Below the pieces are notes generated by a model. That model searched no databases. It saw only the letters and a program-made list of their open reading frames with translations, and was not told where the DNA came from. From Competibacteraceae bacterium UBA2788 (GTDB taxonomy: Bacteria > Pseudomonadota > Gammaproteobacteria > Competibacterales > Competibacteraceae): a DNA stretch of 6,227 nucleotides. The stretch spans positions 572 through 6,798 of the forward strand of contig DEHY01000213.1 of NCBI GenBank assembly GCA_002352185.1, in the 5' to 3' direction. Both the position numbers and the translations under genes were made by a program. Positions 1-5,655 of the stretch are shown here, one piece after another (position 1 is the first letter of the stretch; the number at the start of each line of letters is the position of its first letter).

Positions 1-1
1 G

Positions 2-313
2 AAACTGATTATTCTTTGGGATAACGCTCGCTATCATACGGGTAAAGAAGTCAAAAAATACTTGAATGAAGTGAATGAAGGAATCACCGATGAAAAAGAC
101 CGGAAGATAAACTGTTATCATTTTGCGCCGAACGCCCCTGATCAAAATCCGGTGGAAGATGTTTGGTTAAGAGGAAAAAACTTCCTGCGAAAACACTTTT
201 ATCAAAGCGAAAGTTTTCACCAAATGAAGAGAAGATTTCTTAATTATCTTGACAAGACTATTTTTAACTTCAAGAAATTAGAATGGTATTTAAAAATTCA
301 ACAACCTGTATAA
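2..313 (+). CDS. IS630-type DDE transposase, C-terminal part
   Basis: This is the 3' end of a transposase that begins outside the window. The reading frame is open from base 2 to a TAA stop at 311-313, giving 103 visible residues. The start LIILWDNARYHTGKEV holds the second catalytic Asp of the DDE triad (WDNARYH). PNAPDQNPVEDVW holds the final Glu in the NPVE.W context typical of IS630/Tc1-mariner-like enzymes (DDE_3 superfamily). The usual tail of these proteins follows, a charged helix ending in a short aromatic stretch. The enzyme would cut and join insertion sequence ends, normally at TA targets. The ATG at 62 is internal, because the motif with the catalytic Asp lies upstream in the same frame. 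The gene is AT-rich compared with the kinase gene that starts 54 bases after its stop. Whether it is intact cannot be told, since the 5' part is missing. Confidence 0.88.
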   Translation, partial: KLIILWDNARYHTGKEVKKYLNEVNEGITDEKDRKINCYHFAPNAPDQNPVEDVWLRGKNFLRKHFYQSESFHQMKRRFLNYLDKTIFNFKKLEWYLKIQQPV

Positions 314-327
314 GATTGCTATATCTG

Positions 328-344
328 TCTTTAAATAATAAAGA
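328..344. repeat. Small palindrome between transposase and kinase gene
   Basis: TCTTTA (328-333) and TAAAGA (339-344) form a perfect 6-bp inverted repeat around AATAA. It lies 15 bases after the transposase stop and 24 bases before the kinase start. It could be a weak transcript end, part of the insertion sequence terminus, or part of the kinase promoter: TTGCTA at 316-321 lies 17 bases before TAAAGA, but both match the sigma-70 consensus poorly. No role can be assigned firmly. Confidence 0.3.
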
Positions 345-367
345 TCACAGACTACAGTGGGTATCCA

Positions 368-3300
368 ATGAGTTTTCAGCGGCCCCCTCCAGATTTCTCC
401 CCGCCGGTGAATCAAAGCCGCGAAAGTCTGCGCCGGCGTGAATTCCCGCAAATCGCGGGCTATGAGATCGACTGCGAACTTGGGCGCGGCGGAATGGCTA
501 CCGTATATCGGGCCACCCAGCAGTCTTTACAACGTCAGGTCGCCATCAAAATCCTGGCGCAGGAAGTTGATGATGCCAGTGAAATAGTGCAGCGGTTCAA
601 ACATGAAGGCCAAATCCTCGCACGGCTGTTACACCCCAATGTCGTTAACATTTATGATGTAGGGATTACTGAAAACAACCAGCTTTATCTATCTATCGAA
701 TACCTTTCCGGTGGTACGCTCCAGGAGCGGATTCAACAGGGTTTGTCCATTGATTTGGCAATTTATATTGTCCAGTGTATCGCCAAAGCGCTGGGCTACG
801 CGCATGAAAAAGGCGTCATCCACCGGGATATAAAACCGTCCAACATTATGTTCCGCCACGATGATACGCCGGTATTAACCGATTTTGGGGTGGCGCGATT
901 AGCCGAATCGAATACGATTCACACTGCGGTAGGTACGGTGGTGGGTAGCCCGAGCCACATGAGTCCTGAACAGGCCAAAGGAGAAAGCGCCACAACTCAA
1001 TCGGATTTGTATGGACTGGGCGTGGTTTTATACGAGATGCTGACGGGACGGCCTCCCTATCAGGCCGATAATTCACTCGCCATCATGCTCAAGCATTTGC
1101 ATGCCCCCGTGCCAAACCTACCTAGTCAATGCGCCCACCTCCAACCCGTTTTGAACAAACTGCTGGCGAAGAAAACCGCAGATCGATACCAGAACACCCA
1201 TGAGTTTCTAAAGGCGCTCAATTTGATTGTTCCCGGCGACACCGGGTTACAATCGGGATGGAATACGAGTGGCAAGCTGCAAGGCTTTTTAAAAGAAAGA
1301 TCACAACGTCCGGTTTGGATTGGGGTCATTGGAGCGGTAATTCTAGCGATAGCGGTTGGGTATACTCTCAAGTCAAGAAATACGGCGGAAAACCCCCCGG
1401 AATCGGTGAAACCGGTTGAACAGATGCCGCCACTATCGCGTGAAGCTGAAATCGCGGAGTTGCTGAAGTTGCGCCAGGAAGCCGAGCAGCGGATTGCCGA
1501 ACTGAGAGCTAAAAAGGTGGAACAGGAGCGCCAGCAGGAGACGCAATTACAAGTTGAACAATTGCTGTCGCAGGCCCAGAGCAGTTTTCAGGAAGGGCTG
1601 TTGGAAATAAGCCTGGCGCATATTGCACAAGGTTTGATGATAGCTCCCCAGCACCAAAACTTGTTGGCATTGCTTGAACAGGTGAAAGCGCGGGTGATCG
1701 AGCAGCAGCGCCAAGCCGAAGCGCGGCAGCAACAAGCAGAGGCGCGGCGGCAGGTCGAGGAAGCGGAACGACAAAAGGCGGAACAGGCGCGGCGGCGGCA
1801 GGAGGCCAGTCAGTCTTTGGTGCAGGCGCTGGAATTACAGCGGAGTGGCAAATACACGGATAGTTTGCAGCAGGTTGAAAAAGGACTGGCGCTGATTCCT
1901 GATCACCTGGAATTGACGCAATTACGGGATCAAATCCACGCTCAACAGGCGGTGGAACAGAAACGGCAGGCGGAACAAGCCCGGCGCGAGCAGGAAATAA
2001 AAGCCTTGCATCAGCAGGCTGAGGTGCATTTCAAAGCCGGACGGTTGATTGAACCGGCGGGAAGCAATGCCGAGCAAGCCTACCGGCAAATCATTCAACT
2101 GGACGCCGGCAATGCCCAGGCACAAGCGGGATTAGCGCGGATTGCCCAGGATTATCTGCAACAAGCACAACAGAAAAAAGCAGCGGGAGCTTTGCCAGAC
2201 AGTCTGGCGTTAATCGACAAAGGACTGGCGGTGATTCCAAATCAGGTGGAATTAGCACAGTTGCGTGGGGACGTATCACGGGGGATTGAGGAAGCAAAGG
2301 CGCGGCAGCAGCGGGAGAAAGAGCAACAGGTACAAGCCAAGCAATTATTGGCGCAGGCACAGCGCAGTGTTCAGGAAGGCCAATTGGAAGCGGGTCTTAC
2401 TCACATCGAGCAGGGTTTATTAGCGGTTCCCAATCATCGGGAACTGTTGGCATTACGGGAGCAGGTGAAAACGAAGCTGGCCGAGCAGCAGCGTGAGGCG
2501 CAAGCGCGGCAGAAAGCAGAGGAGGCAGCACGGCAGAAAGCAGAGGAAGCAGAACGACAAAGAGCCGAAGCCGCACGGCAACAAGCTGAAGAGGCGGAAC
2601 GGGTAAAGGTCGAACAGGCCCGTCAGCAAGCCGAAGCACAGCAGCGACAACAAGCAGAAGCGCGGCGGCAAGCAGAGGAAGCGGAACGGCAAAAGACGGA
2701 ACAGGCGCGGCGACGGCAGGAGACCAGTCAGTCTTTGTCGCAGGCGTTGGAATTACAAAAGAATGGCAAATACACGGATAGTTTGCAGCAGATTGAAAAA
2801 GGGCTGGCGCTGATTCCTGATCACCCGGAATTGGCGCAGTTGCGAGATGAGGTACGCGCTCAACAGGCGGCAGAACAGCAACGGCAGACAGAACAAATTA
2901 AACGCAATGAGGAAATAAAGAAGCTATTGGATCAGGCTGAAACGCAATTCAAAGCCAAGCGGTTAACCGAACCGGTCGGAAATAACGCGGAAGCGACCTA
3001 TCGGCAACTGCTCAAGCTGGATGCAAGCAATACCCAGGCGCAAGCGGGATTAGCGCGAATTGCCCAGGATTACCTGCAACAGGCACAGCAGAAAAAAGCA
3101 GCGGGGGCTTTGCAGGATAGTCTGAAGTTGATTGAAAAAGGCTTGGCAGTGATTTCAAATCAAACAGAATTGATGCGCCTGAAAGAGGAAGTTCGCGCTC
3201 AGAGTGCAGTTGAGCAACAAAAGTTGGAACAGCAGCGACAGGAAAAACAGCAGCAAGAACAGCAGCAGGAAAAACAGCGGCAGGATGAGAAGCAGCGCAA

Positions 3301-3604
3301 AGAGCAGCAACGTAAAGAGCAACAGCGCCTGGAACAGCAGCGACAGGAAAAACAGCAGCAAGAACAGCAACGGCTTGAACAGCAGCAGGAAAAACAGCGG
3401 CAGGATGAGAAGCAGCGCAAAGAGCAGCAGCGCTTGGAACAACAGTGGCTGGAAAAACAGCAGCAAGAGCAGCAGCGCAAAGAGCAACAGCGCCTGGAAC
3501 AGCAGCGACAGGAAAAACAGCAGCAAGAACAGCAGCGTCAAGATACAAATGATATGCCTGACACTAAAGAAAAACCAAAAAGACGTATCTTCGGAACATT
3601 CTAG
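368..3604 (+). CDS. Transmembrane Ser/Thr protein kinase with TPR-like, TolA-like and pentad-repeat outer region
   Basis: This Hanks-type (PknB-like) kinase has 1078 residues. The kinase domain spans about residues 32-285. It shows the glycine loop LGRGGMATV (38-46), catalytic Lys61 (VAIK), helix-C Glu80, the HRDIKPSN loop with Asp154, DFG at 172-174, an SPE motif at 199-201 and Asp213. All key residues are present, so it should be active. Thr/Ser residues 181, 183, 186 and 190 lie in the activation loop. One membrane helix follows (about 316-334, RPVWIGVIGAVILAIAVGYT), predicting a cytoplasmic kinase and a periplasmic C-terminus of about 740 residues. That part has charged A/E/Q/R helices, TPR-like modules in two large copies (396-943), 21 pentads (954-1058) and a basic tail ending KPKRRIFGTF. 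The ATG at 368 is the only ATG after the in-frame stop at 332-334; its ribosome site (AGTGGG) is weak. The kinase assignment is firm; ligand and substrates are unknown. Confidence 0.93.
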   Translation: MSFQRPPPDFSPPVNQSRESLRRREFPQIAGYEIDCELGRGGMATVYRATQQSLQRQVAIKILAQEVDDASEIVQRFKHEGQILARLLHPNVVNIYDVGITENNQLYLSIEYLSGGTLQERIQQGLSIDLAIYIVQCIAKALGYAHEKGVIHRDIKPSNIMFRHDDTPVLTDFGVARLAESNTIHTAVGTVVGSPSHMSPEQAKGESATTQSDLYGLGVVLYEMLTGRPPYQADNSLAIMLKHLHAPVPNLPSQCAHLQPVLNKLLAKKTADRYQNTHEFLKALNLIVPGDTGLQSGWNTSGKLQGFLKERSQRPVWIGVIGAVILAIAVGYTLKSRNTAENPPESVKPVEQMPPLSREAEIAELLKLRQEAEQRIAELRAKKVEQERQQETQLQVEQLLSQAQSSFQEGLLEISLAHIAQGLMIAPQHQNLLALLEQVKARVIEQQRQAEARQQQAEARRQVEEAERQKAEQARRRQEASQSLVQALELQRSGKYTDSLQQVEKGLALIPDHLELTQLRDQIHAQQAVEQKRQAEQARREQEIKALHQQAEVHFKAGRLIEPAGSNAEQAYRQIIQLDAGNAQAQAGLARIAQDYLQQAQQKKAAGALPDSLALIDKGLAVIPNQVELAQLRGDVSRGIEEAKARQQREKEQQVQAKQLLAQAQRSVQEGQLEAGLTHIEQGLLAVPNHRELLALREQVKTKLAEQQREAQARQKAEEAARQKAEEAERQRAEAARQQAEEAERVKVEQARQQAEAQQRQQAEARRQAEEAERQKTEQARRRQETSQSLSQALELQKNGKYTDSLQQIEKGLALIPDHPELAQLRDEVRAQQAAEQQRQTEQIKRNEEIKKLLDQAETQFKAKRLTEPVGNNAEATYRQLLKLDASNTQAQAGLARIAQDYLQQAQQKKAAGALQDSLKLIEKGLAVISNQTELMRLKEEVRAQSAVEQQKLEQQRQEKQQQEQQQEKQRQDEKQRKEQQRKEQQRLEQQRQEKQQQEQQRLEQQQEKQRQDEKQRKEQQRLEQQWLEKQQQEQQRKEQQRLEQQRQEKQQQEQQRQDTNDMPDTKEKPKRRIFGTF
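1313..1369 (+). other. Transmembrane helix of the kinase
   Basis: Codons 316-334 encode an uninterrupted hydrophobic run (VWIGVIGAVILAIAVGYTL). Arg311 and Arg314 flank it on the kinase side and Lys/Arg on the far side. It is the only membrane segment in the protein and separates the catalytic domain from the repeat region. Confidence 0.85.
1553..2280 (+). repeat. Large intragenic repeat, copy 1 (kinase outer region)
   Basis: This is the first copy of a duplicated block of TPR-like modules. In order it holds module A (LLSQAQSSFQEGLLE, then GLMIAP), a charged linker of about 36 residues, module B (QALELQRSGKYTDSLQQ, then GLALIPDH), module C (GRLIEPAGSNAEQAYRQ, then IAQDYLQQAQ) and module D (KKAAGALPDSLALIDKGL). 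Modules B to D recur 918 bases downstream without a length change, whereas module A recurs 783 bases downstream. The two copies therefore differ by 135 bases in the linker. The repeating PDSL..I.KGL..IP pattern is TPR-like, but the repeats are irregular. Confidence 0.85.
2336..3196 (+). repeat. Large intragenic repeat, copy 2 (kinase outer region)
   Basis: This is the second copy of the TPR-like block, with the same A-linker-B-C-D order. Its A-to-B linker is 45 residues longer than in copy 1 and consists of ARQKAEEA/ERQRAEAA-type repeats, resembling the periplasm-spanning helix of TolA. DNA similarity to copy 1 is high in modules B to D. For example, 3033-3113 matches 2115-2195 at 75 of 81 bases, and all six differences are synonymous. 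Confidence 0.85.
3227..3541 (+). repeat. Array of 21 pentapeptide (15-bp) repeats at the kinase C-terminus
   Basis: Codons 954-1058 divide exactly into 21 pentads of the types EQQRQ, EKQQQ, EQQQE, KQRQD, EKQRK, EQQRK and EQQRL. They are grouped into higher-order units starting at 3227, 3332, 3437 and 3497, with lengths of 105, 105, 60 and 45 bases. Each unit begins with an EQQ(R/W)(Q/L) pentad followed by EKQQQ. The only aromatic residue is one Trp, at residue 1027. The region should be a highly charged, Gln-rich extended helix. Arrays of this kind can change copy number by slippage without breaking the frame. Confidence 0.9.
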
Positions 3605-3635
3605 CGAATCTACGCAAAGGGCACCTATTATTATG

Positions 3636-3676
3636 CCTCGATAGCTGGTACTAAAAAATAGACCTATCTATCGGGG
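3636..3676 (+). terminator. Possible hairpin/terminator after the kinase gene
   Basis: CCTCGATAG (3636-3644) can pair with CTATCGGGG (3668-3676), giving nine pairs with one G-U. The loop is long (23 bases) and the following sequence (GTCTTTAGTGTTG) is only mildly T-rich, so this is a weak candidate for an intrinsic terminator. A competing 5-bp stem, AGACC/GGTCT (3660-3664 with 3676-3680), is followed on the minus strand by ATTTTTT. The 124-base gap between the kinase and barrel genes holds nothing else clear. Confidence 0.35.
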
Positions 3677-3716
3677 GTCTTTAGTGTTGTGTATTTGTTT
3701 CTGATAAAACTTTTTT

Positions 3717-3723
3717 AAGGGGG
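3717..3723 (+). promoter_or_regulatory. Strong ribosome binding site of the beta-barrel gene
   Basis: AAGGGGG lies five bases before the ATG at 3729. It fixes that start and suggests translation independent of the kinase gene upstream. No convincing -35/-10 pair was found just before it. Confidence 0.75.
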
Positions 3724-3728
3724 TTAGA

Positions 3729-4493
3729 ATGAAAAATCTACATCGCTCGATAATCACTCTCGCTATCATCGGCGTTTCTCCTTTTGCGATTGCAGAGGAT
3801 TTATCATTTATTCCACGCCTGACGACAGGATACATGGACTATAAGTTAGAAACCCCTAGCCCGCTACCTGGTATTGTTCCCTCCCAAAAATTTGAATTCA
3901 GCTCTGTGCTAATTGGAGCAGGAGCAACATTATCATGGAATCGCCTATATCTGGATGCGTATGGGCAGATTGCTCCTAATGGTTCTGATGATCTCAGTTT
4001 ACCCGCTCTGAATTATAATGAGAATTTTGATGGAGACGTGAAGGATTATTCTCTAGCTGCTGGTGTAACTATTACGGATAATTTTTCGATTTATGTGGGT
4101 TATAAATACAACAAGTTAGATGCGCCTAGTAATAGAGGATCTGAATCAAGTTTTAAAGCAGACGGCTACTTTCTAGGGGCAAGTTATGGCTGGGTTATAC
4201 AAGACTCAGGTGTACTTGCTCTTAATCTTGCTGTTGCTGACTTGGATGGAACTATCCGTTTTCAAGTACCAGGTTTGCCCATTGATTTCGATCAAACAAG
4301 CAACGCTCAAGGACTCTCTTATGGCATATCATGGAGATCGACTATTAACAAGAACTGGGGTTATTCAATCGCACTCGATGGTTATCAATATACATTTAAG
4401 GATATCGTTGACAAAAAATTGGGTGCGTTCCCTGGAGAGATAAATCAGGATATTTTTACTGTGAGGGTGTCGGTATCCTACCTGTTTGATTGA
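3729..4493 (+). CDS. Outer-membrane beta-barrel protein (porin-like, hypothetical)
   Basis: This 254-residue protein has a clear Sec signal peptide: basic MKNLHR, a hydrophobic core to about residue 18, and a likely cut after AIA at residue 22, before EDLSF. The mature part alternates hydrophobic and polar residues in short strands with Gly- and Asn-rich turns (LIGAGATLSWNRLYLDAYG, YSLAAGVTITDNFSIYVGY, YFLGASYGWVI). It ends in a C-terminal strand, TVRVSVSYLFD, whose aromatic-hydrophobic pattern resembles the BAM insertion signal, although a final Asp follows the usual terminal Phe. A barrel of roughly 8-12 strands is plausible for the length. No specific family or substrate is recognised. The gene follows the kinase gene on the same strand after 124 bases and is visibly more AT-rich, with different codon use, so it may have a separate origin. 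The barrel call is fairly sure; the function is unknown. Confidence 0.8.
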   Translation: MKNLHRSIITLAIIGVSPFAIAEDLSFIPRLTTGYMDYKLETPSPLPGIVPSQKFEFSSVLIGAGATLSWNRLYLDAYGQIAPNGSDDLSLPALNYNENFDGDVKDYSLAAGVTITDNFSIYVGYKYNKLDAPSNRGSESSFKADGYFLGASYGWVIQDSGVLALNLAVADLDGTIRFQVPGLPIDFDQTSNAQGLSYGISWRSTINKNWGYSIALDGYQYTFKDIVDKKLGAFPGEINQDIFTVRVSVSYLFD

Positions 4494-4519
4494 GAAGTGT
4501 GTTCTTTCAAGCAACAGTC

Positions 4520-4556
4520 GTCGGTTGGATTGCAATAAAGCTGCAACCCAACCGAC
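4520..4556. terminator. Strong hairpin between convergent units
   Basis: GTCGGTTGG (4520-4528) pairs perfectly with CCAACCGAC (4548-4556). After one A-C mismatch, TTGCA (4530-4534) pairs with TGCAA (4542-4546), leaving a 7-base loop. The hairpin lies 26 bases after the barrel stop and just past the remnant of the DUF3368 toxin on the opposite strand, where a bidirectional transcript end would be expected. Neither side carries a good T-tract, so it may act as an RNA 3'-end stabiliser or an inefficient terminator. Confidence 0.55.
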
Positions 4557-4567
4557 CTAAACTGAAC

Positions 4568-4746
4568 TCATTCGCCAGCAAGGCGAATCGCCTCCGCCGC
4601 AACCTTGTCAGCCAACCAAATTCCCCGAACCCGCATCTGCGAGATCGCCTCGCCAGATAACCCAAAGCCATAAAATCGCCACAGGCCGCGCACAACGCCA
4701 GCAGTGGCGAAGTATCGATCACGATCCGGCGATTCAAATCAGGCAT
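4568..4746 (-). pseudogene. DUF3368 PIN-like toxin, internally deleted and frameshifted
   Basis: The gene starts at 4746 with MPDLNRRIVIDTSPLLAL, the N-terminus of DUF3368 PIN-domain proteins with the first metal-binding Asp (residue 11). It overlaps the end of the UPF0175 antitoxin by 8 bases, the usual toxin position. After about residue 30 (GDFMALGYL) the frame turns into Arg-rich nonsense and runs on to 4507. In another frame the same stretch reads SGEAISQMRVRGIW, then LADKVAAEAIRLAGE and a TGA at 4568-4570, which matches the usual C-terminus of this family. Normal proteins are about 150-170 residues, so roughly 100 residues of the middle, including further catalytic acids, are missing and the ends are joined out of frame near 4660. 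The product cannot be an active nuclease. The family assignment is from memory of the motifs and is fairly sure. Confidence 0.75.
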
Positions 4747-4990
4747 TAGCGAAGTCTTCCGCTAATTCTTCAGCCGTTGCCTGAATGGGCGAGACGCCAT
4801 ACCGGTGCAAATTCATGATGAATTCGACACGATCCAACTCGGCTAATTGCGCCGCCTGACCGCTCGTTAAGCGCCCTAACTCGAACAGTTTGACCGCCAT
4901 CGCCATCCGGGCCTCCTTTTCAAACTCATTGCGGCTGACCCGCAGCGCATCCGGCAGCACATCTGGATATTCAACAACCAGTTGCATCAT
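4739..4990 (-). CDS. UPF0175 family antitoxin
   Basis: This 83-residue protein carries the UPF0175 signature AMAVKLFELGRLTSGQAAQLA, then ELDRVEFIMNLHRYGVSPIQ, and the acidic tail TAEELAEDFANA. Proteins of this family are short helix-turn-helix-like antitoxins, usually encoded just before a DUF3368 PIN toxin, as here. They bind and inhibit the toxin and probably repress their own operon. Two adjacent ATG codons (4990 and 4987) are possible. The one at 4990 sits five bases from GGAGG and is preferred. The length is normal for the family and the frame is undamaged, although the partner toxin downstream is broken, so it now stands as an orphan antitoxin. A MITE-like element ends 31 bases upstream of its start and may have replaced its original promoter. 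Confidence 0.85.
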   Translation of the reverse strand: MMQLVVEYPDVLPDALRVSRNEFEKEARMAMAVKLFELGRLTSGQAAQLAELDRVEFIMNLHRYGVSPIQATAEELAEDFANA

Positions 4991-4995
4991 GCATT

Positions 4996-5000
4996 CCTCC
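4996..5000 (-). promoter_or_regulatory. Ribosome binding site of the UPF0175 antitoxin
   Basis: GGAGG on the minus strand lies five bases before the ATG at 4990, supporting that start over the neighbouring ATG at 4987. Confidence 0.75.
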
Positions 5001-5021
5001 GATTGCCTAGCCCGTGAATTA

Positions 5022-5236
5022 CAACACTTCGGACAGTTTTGGCGATCACAATCAACAGGTTAGCCTCTATAGGCTGAATGAAATCAAAGTCAGGGATCGG
5101 CCTGAGTGGGATAAAATAACTCGCTGATTTTGGCTGGCCTGCGGCGGATGCTTGAAGCTCTGATTTTTCAAGGGGTTTCATGCACCGAGACGCCTTCCGT
5201 CCACGAGGCCAAAATTCAAAACTGTCCGAAGTGTTG
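5022..5236. mobile_element. MITE-like element with 20-bp perfect inverted ends (215 bp)
   Basis: CAACACTTCGGACAGTTTTG at 5022-5041 is repeated as its exact reverse complement at 5217-5236, with 175 bases between. Perfect 20-bp terminal repeats around a short core without a transposase gene fit a non-autonomous miniature element moved by a full-length insertion sequence elsewhere in the genome. No clear target duplication is visible: the flanks are GAATTA on the left and GTTTA on the right. The family is not recognised. On the minus strand the core is open through one frame (ATG at 5181, stop at 4987-4989), but it shows no recognisable motif. Together with 5237-5254 it fills the gap between the two toxin-antitoxin loci. 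A TGTAAT -10-like box (5018-5023, minus strand) straddles its left end and could help transcribe the UPF0175 gene. Confidence 0.65.
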
Positions 5237-5365
5237 GTTTAGACTTCAGTTTGACTAAAGCCAACCCCGAGTTCGAGAACCTATGTAATCAACCCAAGGC
5301 GAAAAATCCAGTGTTCCACTGCGTTCGGCATGAATGAGAACGCAGGTATCCAGCACTAAGCCCAT
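5237..5365 (-). pseudogene. VapC-type PIN toxin, truncated by internal deletion
   Basis: On the minus strand the ATG at 5365 opens MGLVLDTCVLIHAERSG, then TLDFSPW. This is the typical N-terminus of VapC-like PIN nucleases, with the first metal-binding Asp at residue 6. It overlaps the Phd antitoxin stop by 10 bases, the usual coupled arrangement. After about 26 residues the similarity ends and the frame stops at TAG 5255-5257, giving only 36 residues instead of about 130-140. A second frame over 5239-5275 reads RFSNSGLALVKLKSK, which resembles the C-terminal REF..VPGL..V segment of such toxins. This suggests loss of the middle and joining out of frame. The MITE-like element begins right where that tail would end. 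The N-terminal part is well supported; the C-terminal remnant is tentative. The product lacks most catalytic residues. Confidence 0.65.
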
Positions 5366-5625
5366 GGATCCCGCTCCGGCAACGCGGCTTTACGAATGGC
5401 GTCAATATCCTGAGCGAAGAACTCAGCATCTTCATTTAGCTTGGGTAATTCCGCAAACAGACGGTTGAGATCCCTGACTGCGACCTTGCGGGGTGCGGAT
5501 GCCGGGCATAACTTGGCGATGACTCTATTGCCACGCTCCAGATCGAAACTGACCCCTTGATAAAACACGCGGTTGAGCAGATCGGAAAATTGCCGCGACG
5601 CTTGAGTGACGTTGATTCGTTCCAT
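5356..5625 (-). CDS. Phd/YefM-family antitoxin
   Basis: This 89-residue protein starts MERINVTQASRQFSDLLNRV and continues with SFDLERGNRVIAKLCP. It fits the Phd/YefM fold: an N-terminal strand-helix DNA-binding part with the conserved ASR.FSDLL segment and the ERG.RVIA strand, then an acidic C-terminal tail (residues about 50-89, LFAELPKLNEDAEFFAQDID) that would wrap around a toxin. Phd antitoxins neutralise their toxin and repress their own promoter. The ATG at 5625 is chosen because homologues begin at this motif; an upstream ATG at 5633 is in another frame. The ribosome site (GGGA) is weak. The downstream VapC gene is broken, so this antitoxin too is an orphan. The frame is intact and the length normal. 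Confidence 0.88.
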   Translation of the reverse strand: MERINVTQASRQFSDLLNRVFYQGVSFDLERGNRVIAKLCPASAPRKVAVRDLNRLFAELPKLNEDAEFFAQDIDAIRKAALPERDPWA

Positions 5626-5655
5626 GCGCGCATCCCAAATATAGTGACTTTGATA

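Noticed and set aside
846..2692. Several minus-strand frames of 67-89 codons opposite the kinase gene
   Set aside because: The kinase and repeat reading frame is unambiguous over the whole span and the antisense products show no protein-like motifs.
3227..3541. Regular repeats reminiscent of a CRISPR array
   Set aside because: The units are coding pentads without unique spacers, and they continue the kinase frame.
3012..3548. Long minus-strand open frame (178 codons) opposite the Q-rich repeat, plus other Leu/Cys-rich minus frames there
   Set aside because: These are antisense shadows of CAG/CAA/GAA-rich codons, which read as Ala/Leu/Cys repeats. They have no domain, no ribosome site and no independent support.
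3204..3644. Plus-strand 146-codon frame rich in Ser, Asn and Lys
   Set aside because: It is the +1 frame of the same repeat array inside the kinase gene, whose kinase-frame product is clearly real.
3680..3708. Possible sigma-70 promoter (TTTAGT, then GATAAA) for the barrel gene
   Set aside because: Both boxes match the consensus too poorly to annotate.
4987..5181. 64-codon minus-strand frame whose stop overlaps the UPF0175 start
   Set aside because: It lies mostly within the MITE-like element, crosses its end, has no recognisable motif and no ribosome site; best seen as element sequence that happens to be open.
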